The notes under the pieces were generated by a model. It was given only the letters and a program-made list of their open reading frames with translations, ran no database searches and was not told the origin of the DNA. Positions 47,472 to 58,306 of a stretch of 64,000 nucleotides of DNA are shown here, piece after piece (the stretch's first letter is position 1; each line of letters starts with the position of its first letter). The DNA is from Dongshaea marina (GTDB lineage Bacteria > Pseudomonadota > Gammaproteobacteria > Enterobacterales > Aeromonadaceae). Position numbers and translations under genes: made by a program. Where the stretch lies: NCBI RefSeq assembly GCF_003072645.1, contig NZ_CP028897.1, positions 4,751,501-4,815,500 on the forward strand, in the 5' to 3' direction.

Positions 47472-48421
47472 GTGAGAGTTACAGGTAAGAGACTAGCCAC
47501 TCAACCCCCCATGTCCTCCAGACAGCAAGCAGTCGAACCCCGGAGCGATCCAAGAGCCACTATCAGTTACTGATCCTGCTGTTTTTTTCGGTTTGCCTGA
47601 TTTGGGGAACCACCTGGCTCTCCATGTCGATCGCCGTTCAGACCATTCCGCCGATCCTGGCAACCGGACTCAGGTTCTGTGTCTCCGCCCCGCTGATCAT
47701 CGCCCTGGCGCTCTACCAGAAACAGCCGCTGCTATTTCCAGTGGGTAAACGAAAATGGATGCTAATCATCGCCCTGTTTTACTTCGCTATCCCTTTTTCG
47801 CTGATGATCTATGGTGAAAAATATATCTCTTCCGGCCTGGCCGCGATCATTTTTGCCACCATGCCGATCGGTGTGATGATCACCTCCAGTTTGTTCCTGG
47901 GATCCCGGCTCAAACCCATCCAGATATTCGGCCTTGCCATTGCGGTGATCAGCCTGTGTAGCATCCTGATCAGCGAGCTGGATATCAATGGCAGTAGCTA
48001 CCTGATTGGCACTGTCGCGCTGGCCGGTGCCGTGGTACTCCATTCGCTGATGTATGTGAAGGTCAAAAAGTATTGTGCCGATGTCGAGGTGCTGACTTAC
48101 AACGCCCTGCCCTGTGCCATCGCCTCCGTGGTCCTGCTGGGAGTCTCAATCCTCAGTGAGCATCCACAGCTGGCCAACATCTCCATCGAGTCTTTGCTGG
48201 CTGTGATCTACCTGGGGCTGGTCGCCGGAGTGGGTGGCATAGTGGCATACTTTAAGCTCAATGCGATCGCCACCCCTTTTACCGCTTCGATCTGCTTTCT
48301 GATCTTCCCAATCGTGGCTCTGTGCCTGGATGATCTGGTGACGGGACATCTCATTTCGACGAGCTCTCTCTTTATGCTGCTGCCACTGCTGGGAGGGATC
48401 CTGCTCACCAAATCAAGATAG
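47472..48421 (+). CDS. EamA/DMT-family transporter (frameshifted as read)
   Basis: Begins at GTG 47472, six bases after GGGAG. After one extra C in the run 47538-47541 the frame continues as ERSKSHYQLLILLFFSVCLIWGTTWLSMSIAV, the first EamA helix with the GTTW motif, and runs through ten helices to 48421 (316 residues). RhtA/YdcZ-like drug-metabolite transporters export amino acids or metabolites. Divergent Lrp-like regulator upstream. Confidence 0.82.
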
Positions 48422-48677
48422 CCGGCAAGGGTGCTGAGGCTTACCCTGATGACCGACTCCCCCCGGGCTCTGATGACAGCTAAGCTCCACAGAGCCTGCC
48501 CCCTCAAAATAGTGATAAAATCCCCTTAAAATAAGGGTTATGAAATTATTTTCTCAATATCACAAATTTGCAGCATAATTTTCTAAAACACCCGGTTCCC
48601 TGGCACTTTTTAGCAAGGATTTTCTCGTCCTTTTTTTGATAATCTTTAGATCAAGCAATGGTTAAAAGGTGGCTCCA

Positions 48678-49738
48678 ATGAACAAGCAGGAATGGATCAA
48701 TCAGGCAATCTGCAAGATTGAAGCGGATTATCAACGCAGTGCGGATACTCATCTAATCAAGCTGGAGCTTCCCTGGCTCAGGGAAATCGATCTCTACCTC
48801 AAAGATGAGAGTACCCACCCAACCGGTAGCCTCAAGCACCGGCTGGCCCGCTCTCTGTTTCTTTACGCCCTGTGCAATGGCTGGCTGGATCAGAATACTC
48901 CGGTGATCGAATCCTCTTCGGGCAGCACCGCCGTTTCTGAAGCCTATTTTGCCAGGCTGCTGGGACTACCATTTATTGCCGTGGTTCCACGCAGTACCGC
49001 CCGCAAAAAGATTGAGCAGATCGAGTTTTTTGGCGGCAAGGCTCACTTTGTTGAACGCAGCTGTGAAATCTATGCCGAATCGCGCAGGCTGGCGAAAGAG
49101 CTTGGCGGCCACTACATGGACCAGTTTACCTTCGCCGAGCGGGCAACCGACTGGCGCGGCAATAACAACATCGCCAATAGCATCTTCGAGCAGATGAAAC
49201 TTGAGCGCTATCCTGTTCCCAGCTGGATAGTCATGAGCCCGGGAACCGGCGGCACTTCTGCAACTATTGGCCGCTATATCCGCTATCAGCGCCACCCGAC
49301 CCAACTCTGTGTCGTCGATCCTGAAAATTCGGTGTTCCACGACTATTACAAAACCGCTAATCCTGACCTCACCCTGGAGCAGGGGAGCCGGATCGAGGGA
49401 ATCGGTCGTCCCCGGGTAGAGCCGAGCTTTATCCCCGGGGTGATTGACCAGATGCGCACCATAGAGGATGCCGCCAGCATTGCGACCATCCTATGGCTGG
49501 AGAAGCGGATGGGACGTAAGGTCGGCCCTCGACCGGAACCAATCTCTATGGTGCTCTGCAGCTTGCCAGCGAGATGCAGAAAAACGGAGAGACTGGCTCA
49601 TTGGTGACCCTGCTGTGCGATAGCGGTGAGCGCTATCTGGATAGCTATTACAATCCGCAGTGGGTGAGTGAGCATATTGGCGATATCACCCCTTACCTGA
49701 CCAAGCTGGAACAGTTTGAGTCGACCGGACAACTCTAA
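48678..49738 (+). CDS. PLP-dependent cysteine-synthase-family enzyme (frameshifted as read)
   Basis: Start at ATG 48678. [13 protein letters not shown] holds the PLP lysine; [20 protein letters not shown] is the phosphate-binding asparagine-loop equivalent; [15 protein letters not shown] binds phosphate. One extra C in the run 49525-49527 restores [20 protein letters not shown] and carries the frame to a TAA at 49736-49738 (353 residues). This is the fold-type II family of CysK/CysM and D-cysteine desulfhydrase-like enzymes; the exact reaction is not assignable. Confidence 0.82.
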
Positions 49739-49787
49739 TCCCCCTATCTCCCAAAGGGCTACCTGAATGGTGGCCCTTTGACTCCCA

Positions 49788-50054
49788 AGGCTCTGTTGAC
49801 GTTTCAGATTTGGTTCTGCAGTTGGCAATTTTGTCATCCAGCAAGGCGGAAGATGTGCAGTGTAGTTACTCTACATGAACATCTGATAACGCCGCTGGGA
49901 GGAAAAAGAGCCACTGCCCTGCGGGTTGCTCCTGAAAAAGCCCTGTTCATTGTTGCTCATCACTCATTTAGAGCAACTAAACCGCATGATTCGCGTCGCG
50001 AACAGAACATTATCAGGGGCAACAGGTTCAAAATTGGAAACGTCAACAGAGCCT
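49788..50054. mobile_element. MITE-like element with 18-bp terminal inverted repeats
   Basis: AGGCTCTGTTGACGTTTC at 49788-49805 is the exact reverse complement of 50037-50054. The 267-bp unit has no transposase. The ends start with GGCTCTGTTG, similar in style to IS6/IS5-type ends. I do not find a target duplication at the borders, so the insertion may be old or the true ends a base or two off. Confidence 0.6.
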
Positions 50055-50109
50055 AAACATCGTCCCGACCCCTGCATATTTTTTGTATCTTTGTGAATTC
50101 GCGAGCATC

Positions 50110-50159
50110 TTTCTGTTACGCCTTGATATTTTTCTAAAAATATCAAGGCGTAACAGAAA
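50110..50159. repeat. Perfect 24-bp palindrome
   Basis: Arms 50110-50133 and 50136-50159 are exact complements with a 2-nt centre (CT); the arms begin TTTCTGTTACGCC. It lies between the MITE-like element and a small membrane-protein gene. It could be a strong hairpin, a recombination or protein-binding site, or abutted transposon ends. Confidence 0.65.
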
Positions 50160-50248
50160 CGACACCAAGACCTGGATAAAAAACACTCAACAGTGAGAGC
50201 TTTTGTCGCTATTATGGTCAGACCCAGGGATGTTTGAGGAGATTCATC

Positions 50249-50464
50249 ATGAATGATGGCAAGATTACGGACAACGCCCCCAACTCCTACTGGCAAAGCC
50301 CCAAGCTGCACTGGCTGCTGATGGCGGTCACTCTGTTGCTGTTCTTAGGGACCCAGTTAATCGCTGCGGGAGCGCTTCACTCACTGGTGACAGTTCTTTT
50401 TGTAATCACCATTATCTTCGGTTTTTTCCGACTGTTTTTTGCGTTTTTTATGCGGATGCTTTAG
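50249..50464 (+). CDS. Small two-helix membrane protein, unknown
   Basis: 71 residues from ATG 50249, seven bases after GAGGAG. Polar N-terminus, then WLLMAVTLLLFLGTQLIAAGAL and VTVLFVITIIFGFFRLFFAFF. No family recognised. The strong ribosome site supports a real gene. Confidence 0.55.
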   Translation: MNDGKITDNAPNSYWQSPKLHWLLMAVTLLLFLGTQLIAAGALHSLVTVLFVITIIFGFFRLFFAFFMRML

Positions 50465-50551
50465 CCCGCGCTTTCGTTTAACTTAGCTGACTTGCTATGC
50501 TGTGGTCCCCAATAATAAGGGTGCTTTGAATCCCGTGACCTATGGTAAGCC

Positions 50552-51469
50552 ATGACTAACTCGAAAAAAGCCTATCTGTTTGGATTAACGGCGGTGGCCT
50601 GCTGGTCCACCGTCGCTTCCGCCTTCAAACTCTCTTTGAACTATTTTTCGCCTTCCCAGCTGCTGGTCGCTGCCAGTCTGTTCTCTATCCTTGCACTCAC
50701 TGGCATCGTATTAAAACAGGGTAAACTTCACCTTGTCGGTAGCTACCTGAGAAACCGTCCCCTGTTTTACCTGTGCATGGGGCTGCTCAACCCCTGCCTC
50801 TACTACCTTATTCTGTTTAAAGCCTATGATCTGCTGCCCGCCCAGCAAGCCCAGCCGCTGAACTATACCTGGGCTATTACCCTGACCCTGATGGCGGTGG
50901 TTTTTCTCAAACAGAAGATCCGTCCTCAGGACTGGGTCGCGATTGTGATTGGCTACCTGGGCGCCTTTGTGATCGCCACCCATGGGGAGCTCACCCACCT
51001 GCACTTCTCCCACCCCCTGGGAGTCATTCTGGCACTGCTGTCGACGGTGATCTGGGCGATGTATTGGATCCTTAATACCAAAAACCAGGGGGATGCCATC
51101 GTCAGCCTGCTGCTGGCTTTTCTGCTGGGATTTCCTCTGGTACTCATAGCCAATGCCTGGTTGTCAGATTTTCATATGGGCCACTGGCAGGGTTGGTTGG
51201 GAGCGGTCTGGGTTGGATTTTTTGAGATGGGCTTTACCTATGTCCTGTGGCTGCAGGCGCTGCGCCATACCGACAATACCGCCCGGATCAGCAATCTCAT
51301 CTTCATCTCCCCCTTCGTCTCTTTGGTGCTGCTGCACTTTCTGGTGGGAGAGAATATCTACTTCTCCACCATTACCGGACTGGTGCTGATAGTGATCGCC
51401 CTATTGATTCAACAGCTCAAATTCAAGCGTAGCGCTAAACCTCGGCTGCAGAGCTGTAATAAAGATTAG
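50552..51469 (+). CDS. EamA/DMT-family transporter
   Basis: 305 residues, ten hydrophobic helices in two EamA repeats. First repeat starts LFGLTAVACWSTVASAFKLSLNYFSPSQLL; second has LGVILALLSTVIWAMYWILNTKNQ. Unlike the 47.5-kb transporter it is intact. It ends at a strong terminator. Probably a metabolite exporter; substrate unknown. Confidence 0.85.
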   Translation: MTNSKKAYLFGLTAVACWSTVASAFKLSLNYFSPSQLLVAASLFSILALTGIVLKQGKLHLVGSYLRNRPLFYLCMGLLNPCLYYLILFKAYDLLPAQQAQPLNYTWAITLTLMAVVFLKQKIRPQDWVAIVIGYLGAFVIATHGELTHLHFSHPLGVILALLSTVIWAMYWILNTKNQGDAIVSLLLAFLLGFPLVLIANAWLSDFHMGHWQGWLGAVWVGFFEMGFTYVLWLQALRHTDNTARISNLIFISPFVSLVLLHFLVGENIYFSTITGLVLIVIALLIQQLKFKRSAKPRLQSCNKD

Positions 51470-51482
51470 AGCAAGCCAGATT

Positions 51483-51509
51483 AAAAAAGCCCGGCAACGG
51501 GCTTTTTTT
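51483..51509. terminator. Bidirectional intrinsic terminator
   Basis: AAAAAAGCCCG-GCAA-CGGGCTTTTTTT, with A and T tracts on both sides of a GC stem, between the converging EamA and GGDEF-protein genes. Confidence 0.93.
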
Positions 51510-51538
51510 ACTCTTTCATTCAGCAGCCAGGACCGGCT

Positions 51539-53641
51539 TTAGTCACGGTCCGTGCCTGCATCATACAGGTGAACCCCCCGCTCGGAATTGCGTCGCAGGT
51601 GATTCATCGCCATCTCGGCACAGTGAATCAAACGATCCTGATCATCACTCTGAGAAGGGAACAGGGAGATGCCGATGCAGGCACTCACTGCCAGGGTAGT
51701 CCCCTCGAAATCAATAGGCGCCTCTATCGCCGCCAGCAACTTGGCGCCCACGAACTCGGCATCTTCAAGATTGCGTGGCGATGCAAGATACACCATAAAT
51801 TCACCGCCGCCGGAGCGACCGATCTGATCACTGCTACGCAAGCAGCCCTTCATTCGCTCGGCGACACAGGTGATGACCCAGTCTCCGGAGGCGTGGCCGT
51901 ACTGATCATTGACCTCTTTGAGGCGTTCAACCCCGATGAAGAAGAAGGCCATCAACTCATCGAGTTGCTTGGCACGAAGCAGCTGGCGCTTCATCAGCCT
52001 CAGGAAGTGAGGCCGATTTGCCATTCCGGTCAGCTCATCAAAGCTGGCTAGTTTTTCCAGCTCCTGATGTTGCTGTAACTTGCTCAGGGCGGTCAGGGTT
52101 TGCGCTGAATATTCACAGATGGAGATGATAAAGATCTCCTCGTCCTGGCACCAGTGCTCTGAAGCGCGCTCCTGCTCAACAATGATGAAGCCAAACAGCT
52201 CCTGATTATGCTGAATCGGTGAGATCATCACCACCCCTTCCAAAGGAGCCAACCCCAGCCGCTCGATCATTGCGTTGAAGCGGGAGCGCTCATAGGGATC
52301 CTGGATGACCCAAACCACAGAGCTATTCAGCTTGGCGCTCTCGTAGCGGCCACGAATAAAGTGATAAGGCAAAGAGGGGGCCTGCTGGTGATGATCCGTG
52401 GGTGCAAAATAGAGATCCGGACAGAACATCTGCTGCTGATCTTCGGAGCAGTACCAAATACTGGAGCGGGTTGCATCACTGCCGCGACAGATCGCCTCAT
52501 TGATCCGTTGTGCGGCACGGGGAAGATCTCCGGCCAGCAGCAAATCACTCTTGGCAAGACTCACAAGGGCCTCACTCTGCTTACGCTGACGCTGCTCACT
52601 CTCCTCCTGAGCGCTATACATGGTCTCAATTGTATCAAGCATGCTGTTGCAGGCCTGAGCGACTTCGGCAATTTCATCCTTGCCATCCACCCAGACCCGG
52701 CCAAGCTTATCTCCCTTGGTACCTATCAGCGCAAGGTTGGTCGCCAGGCTTCTCAGGCGGGAGGAGACAAAGGTGTTGAGGGTAAACAGCACGATCACCA
52801 GATAGACGATGCCGCCAAACAGAAGATAGAGAAAGAAGGTTTTGACCATGTTCTGGCCCTGCAGGAAATAATCACGGGGCTGCATGATCTCAACCATGAT
52901 ACCGACCTGTTTGCCAACCGCGGGTAACATGGCAAAACCGACGATCTGATCTGGCTCGGTGATGACATAGCTGCTCTTGCCATGGAGCTTACTCAAGATC
53001 CCGAGTTTCCCAGCCTCATTGAGGCCGCTGCCCCGGAAAAACTTGGCATTGACCGATACCGCTTTTTGTAGATGATTTTTCACATCGGCATCGAAACGTT
53101 TGAGGAAAACCAGGTAGCCATTGATCGGCCCCTCTCCTTCACTGGTAAGTATCGGCATCTTGGAGAGAAAATAGTAGATCCCATTATAGTTCCACAGCCC
53201 GGAAGAGACGTCCGGGGTTGAACTGGCGGTCACATAGCGGCTCAGGTGATCGATCAGCTCATTTTTAACGGCACGAGACGCCCCATTGATGAGGGAGGCC
53301 CCATAATAGTACTGCTTATCACTGCGAAAATAGAGGATGCTATCAACCTTAAGGGTCTCAAAAGTCAGGGTATTGAGATTATTTGCTTCATAGGATTTGT
53401 CGCGCTTATCCATGTAGTGGTAAGTATCATCCCACTCGGCCCAATCCCGGGTCAGGGTATCGAGCTGCTCGAGCTCAGAGAGATAAGCCTGGTTCATCCG
53501 CATCAGATTGCGCTCCATGCTCTCTTGCTCCAGCTCATTGAACTCATTGAGGATCAGGTAACGAGAGCCGAGGTAAACGCCTCCTAGCGCCATCACCAAA
53601 ACCACAAGAATAATGCATGTGATCAGCTGACTAATCTTCAT
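51539..53641 (-). CDS. Membrane CHASE4-HAMP-GAF-GGDEF protein with degenerate GGDEF
   Basis: 700 residues. N-terminal helix (5-28), periplasmic CHASE4-like domain with DTLTRDWAEWDDTYHYM (about 61-77), a second helix near 270-295, HAMP, a GAF-like region (380-530), and a C-terminal GGDEF domain. The signature reads GRSGGGEF, so the metal-binding Asp is Gly. In the first half FFIGVERLKEVND replaces the usual DLDRFK motif, losing the other metal Asp. The inhibitory-site RxxD motif (RSSD) is present five residues upstream. It is likely catalytically dead but may bind c-di-GMP. Confidence 0.85.
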   Translation of the reverse strand: MKISQLITCIILVVLVMALGGVYLGSRYLILNEFNELEQESMERNLMRMNQAYLSELEQLDTLTRDWAEWDDTYHYMDKRDKSYEANNLNTLTFETLKVDSILYFRSDKQYYYGASLINGASRAVKNELIDHLSRYVTASSTPDVSSGLWNYNGIYYFLSKMPILTSEGEGPINGYLVFLKRFDADVKNHLQKAVSVNAKFFRGSGLNEAGKLGILSKLHGKSSYVITEPDQIVGFAMLPAVGKQVGIMVEIMQPRDYFLQGQNMVKTFFLYLLFGGIVYLVIVLFTLNTFVSSRLRSLATNLALIGTKGDKLGRVWVDGKDEIAEVAQACNSMLDTIETMYSAQEESEQRQRKQSEALVSLAKSDLLLAGDLPRAAQRINEAICRGSDATRSSIWYCSEDQQQMFCPDLYFAPTDHHQQAPSLPYHFIRGRYESAKLNSSVVWVIQDPYERSRFNAMIERLGLAPLEGVVMISPIQHNQELFGFIIVEQERASEHWCQDEEIFIISICEYSAQTLTALSKLQQHQELEKLASFDELTGMANRPHFLRLMKRQLLRAKQLDELMAFFFIGVERLKEVNDQYGHASGDWVITCVAERMKGCLRSSDQIGRSGGGEFMVYLASPRNLEDAEFVGAKLLAAIEAPIDFEGTTLAVSACIGISLFPSQSDDQDRLIHCAEMAMNHLRRNSERGVHLYDAGTDRD

Positions 53642-53821
53642 CCATGAAAAATCTCCAATTGGGCCTTCTAAAAGTTTAATCTATTCCTGAGTTATTGCTT
53701 AAGACTCCACCCTCGCCTAAAAATTCCCCACATCACAGGCACATGGCCCAGGCATTTCAGGGGTGATATGATGCGTCAGCAGATAACAGCCGATATTCGC
53801 GGCAAGCAGATGGAGATCCGA

Positions 53822-55638
<1,817 letters not shown>

Positions 55639-55654
55639 TCTCTCATCGCTTTCA

Positions 55655-55681
55655 GAGGAGATCCCCGCGGCGGATCTCCTC
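55655..55681. terminator. Hairpin after hemB
   Basis: GAGGAGATCC-7 nt-GGATCTCCTC, a perfect 10-bp stem 17 bases after the hemB stop. No T tract follows. Confidence 0.55.
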
Positions 55682-55937
55682 CTGCAAACTCATCACCAAC
55701 AACCCATCCATCCCTTAACTCCGGGTGATCAAAAACCTCTAGTGCGACAATAATCTACGCAAAAACCATGTTTCTTGGGCTGGCTAACTACTTTTTGGGT
55801 GAAATACGAGACATCCAAAATTGAACACAATATATTCAATCGGTTTGAATCTCTCACATCGGGCGCTGTAGTCCCCGGCCCAATGCATGAAAGCCTCCTC
55901 CAGGAAGAGGAGTCACAACAGCAAGGAGCTATCAGAT

Positions 55938-56477
55938 ATGGCTTTCACCATCTATATGTCTGTCACCGGAGCCCACCAAGGGCCCATTCTTGGGTCATGT
56001 GCCCAGGCCGGTGAAAAGCGAAATAAAATTCTGGTCTATGCCCTCTCACACCAGATAGAGATCCCAACAGATACCCACCAGGCCGTGGCAACCGGTCAAA
56101 GGATCCATGCTCCACTCACTGTGAGTAAGGGACGGGATGTCGCCTCCCCCAAACTGCTACAGGCCTGCTGCTCCGGCGAACGCTGCAGCGTGACCCTTGA
56201 TTTCTACCAGATATCTGCCGATGGCGAGGAGTACCTTTATTATCAGGTGACTCTCAACAACGCGATTATCGTCAGCCGTAAGGGCTTGACCCCCACCACC
56301 TTCCTGCGCAAACACCAACCCTACCCGGATCTGGAAGAGGTATCATTTAGTTACTCTGAGATTATTGAAACTCATACCCAGGGAAACATAGAGACCATAG
56401 ACTCCTGGCTAGATGGGGATCTCTCAGGATTACAGAGTAAGGTTGACTCCCTGGATGCCCCGATGCTGGCTCTTTAA
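55938..56477 (+). CDS. hcp: Hcp-family type VI secretion tube protein, orphan
   Basis: 179 residues from ATG 55938, nine bases after AAGGAG. FTIYMSVTGAHQGPILGSC, VSKGRDVASPKLLQACCSGERCSVTLDFY and DLEEVSFSYSEIIETH follow Hcp proteins that stack into the T6SS tube or carry effectors. No other T6SS gene is in the window; orphan hcp genes usually serve a main cluster elsewhere. Confidence 0.85.
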   Translation: MAFTIYMSVTGAHQGPILGSCAQAGEKRNKILVYALSHQIEIPTDTHQAVATGQRIHAPLTVSKGRDVASPKLLQACCSGERCSVTLDFYQISADGEEYLYYQVTLNNAIIVSRKGLTPTTFLRKHQPYPDLEEVSFSYSEIIETHTQGNIETIDSWLDGDLSGLQSKVDSLDAPMLAL

Positions 56478-56535
56478 AAGATGAGCTTCTGGAGGCAGAA
56501 CATCGGCGCCTCTTTTCCCGTCCGGGTCAGAGATT

Positions 56536-56757
56536 TCACTGTGATTTGTGACGATAACTAATGGCTTTGAAAAGAAGGTGCCAGCCAAGGACGCACAACA
56601 TAGCCAGCAGGGAAACGATCATCAGCCAGAGTCCGATCGCAAATAGCGGTGGCATCTCGGTATATCCCTGAGGGACAGAAAAGGGAGAAAGCAGGGCCAT
56701 AAGCACCCCAAGGCAGAAAAAACCGCAACATCCCCAACAGAAGTGCTTGACTATCAT
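56536..56757 (-). CDS. Small two-helix membrane protein, unknown
   Basis: 73 residues. HFCWGCCGFFCLGVLMALLS and LFAIGLWLMIVSLLAMLCVLGWHLL are membrane helices; six Cys. No family recognised. It is 51 bases beyond the gppA stop in the same orientation. Confidence 0.5.
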   Translation of the reverse strand: MIVKHFCWGCCGFFCLGVLMALLSPFSVPQGYTEMPPLFAIGLWLMIVSLLAMLCVLGWHLLFKAISYRHKSQ

Positions 56758-56808
56758 TATCTCTCCCGACTCAGCACAGGAGAATGGTGAGAGGTATGCG
56801 CCCGAAAA

Positions 56809-58302
56809 TTATTCCGAGCGCTCAACCACTCTAAGCTCCCAGCCAGCCTGTTGCTGATGACGGATCTCATCCAGCAATTCACTAGCCCGCAAGTAGTGCT
56901 CCTCCATCCAGCCCGCCGGGAGGGTCAGGGTCAGGACTTCACCTTCGGCCATCAGTTCAAAATCGGGAATGGAGCCGTTGGCCCGGCGCATGCACAGGAT
57001 AATTGACAGGCGTAACAGCCTTAACATCCGCAGTGCGATGTTCTGTGGCACCGAACGTTGCAGCTGCAGTCGATCCAAGGAGATGCTATCACGCTGATTA
57101 AACAAGAGCCCGGAGATCAGCTGCCGCTGCGGGGTGGTAAAACCGGGCAGAGAGAGGTTCTCGATGAGATAAGCCGCATGCTGTGGGGCCTTCTTGTACT
57201 CGATACACAAGCCAATTTCGTGAAGCTTGCAGGCACTAGCGAGTAAGCGGATCACATCCTCATCAAATCCCCAGTCCTCTTTAAGGGATGAGAGCCCCTT
57301 CAGAGCAGTGCGGGCCACTCGCTCCCCCTGCTCTCTATCGAGCTGATAGCGTTCGAACAGGCTATCTATGGTTCGTTCATGAACCGGCTTTGGCTGTTCG
57401 CCACCGAGCATGCTGTGGATTAGCCCCTCACGCAGCGCTCCGCCCGCAAGATGCATCGACTCGATGCCCAGCACCTCAAACAGGGCGATCAGGATCGCCA
57501 GCCCCGAAGGAAAGACCTTGAGTCGCTCCGCCGCCAATCCCTGGATCTGCAATGCATCCAGGGACCCACAAGCCAGCACCTGCTGTTTGAGTTTGAGCAG
57601 CTTGTCCAGGCTGATCTGCTCGGTTTCTCCCTGAGCCTGCAGCGCCTCCTGAATCGCCTGCACAGTGCCCGAAGCACCACAACACTCCTGCCAGCCACAG
57701 CGACGATAACTTGAAGCGATCTCAGAGATAACCTGCTGCGCACCATTACAGGCGTCATCAAAGGCCTGCTCGGTGAGCATGCCATCGCTGAAATAGCGAT
57801 TGAGCCAGGTCACACATCCCAGATTGAGGCTATTGAGCTGCAGGATCTGTTGCTGCTCGCCGATGATGAGCTCGGTACTGGCCCCGCCGATATCGATCAC
57901 CAGATTGCGATCGCCATGGGCCGAGGTATGACAGACCCCCTGATAGATGAGGCGGGCCTCATCCTCACCTGAGATGATCTGAATCGGCTGGCTCAGGATC
58001 TGGCTGGCCCTGGCAATAAATTGAGCCGAATTGTTGGCAAGACGCAGGGTTGCAGTCGCCACAATCCGCACATTTTCACTGGGAATATCCTTGAGCTGTT
58101 CGGCAAACAGCCTCAGACAGTTCCAGCCGCGTTCCATCGCTGCCCCACTGATCTCGTTGCTGCTACTCAATCCTTCTGCCAGGCGAACCTTACGTTTAAC
58201 CTTGGCGACAACCCGAATCGAACCAGCGACCTCCCTGACCACCAACATATGAAAGCTGTTAGAGCCCAGATCAATCGCTGCATACAGAGGGGAATTCTTC
58301 AC
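56809..58302 (-). CDS. gppA: Exopolyphosphatase / guanosine pentaphosphate phosphohydrolase
   Basis: 497 residues. Ppx/GppA actin-like ATPase fold: AAIDLGSNSFHMLVVREV (phosphate 1), LVIDIGGASTELIIGEQQ (phosphate 2), GASGTVQAIQEAL; the C-terminal HD-like domain has LHEIGLCIEY. Degrades pppGpp to ppGpp or polyphosphate. It sits next to rhlB as in E. coli. Confidence 0.93.
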   Translation of the reverse strand: MKNSPLYAAIDLGSNSFHMLVVREVAGSIRVVAKVKRKVRLAEGLSSSNEISGAAMERGWNCLRLFAEQLKDIPSENVRIVATATLRLANNSAQFIARASQILSQPIQIISGEDEARLIYQGVCHTSAHGDRNLVIDIGGASTELIIGEQQQILQLNSLNLGCVTWLNRYFSDGMLTEQAFDDACNGAQQVISEIASSYRRCGWQECCGASGTVQAIQEALQAQGETEQISLDKLLKLKQQVLACGSLDALQIQGLAAERLKVFPSGLAILIALFEVLGIESMHLAGGALREGLIHSMLGGEQPKPVHERTIDSLFERYQLDREQGERVARTALKGLSSLKEDWGFDEDVIRLLASACKLHEIGLCIEYKKAPQHAAYLIENLSLPGFTTPQRQLISGLLFNQRDSISLDRLQLQRSVPQNIALRMLRLLRLSIILCMRRANGSIPDFELMAEGEVLTLTLPAGWMEEHYLRASELLDEIRHQQQAGWELRVVERSE

Positions 58303-58306
58303 TCAA

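Larger units (their letters stand above)
49739..50248. other. Gene-free region with MITE-like element and palindrome
   Basis: 510 bases. A hairpin CAAAGGGC / GCCCTTTG (49752-49780) may end the preceding gene. Then comes the MITE-like element (49788-50054) and a perfect 24-bp palindrome (50110-50159). No gene is credible; the frames that open inside are short and featureless. Confidence 0.6.

Noticed and set aside
49778-50056. A 92-codon frame inside the MITE-like element
   Set aside because: It spans both inverted ends and has no ribosome site or known domain; the element is better read as non-coding.
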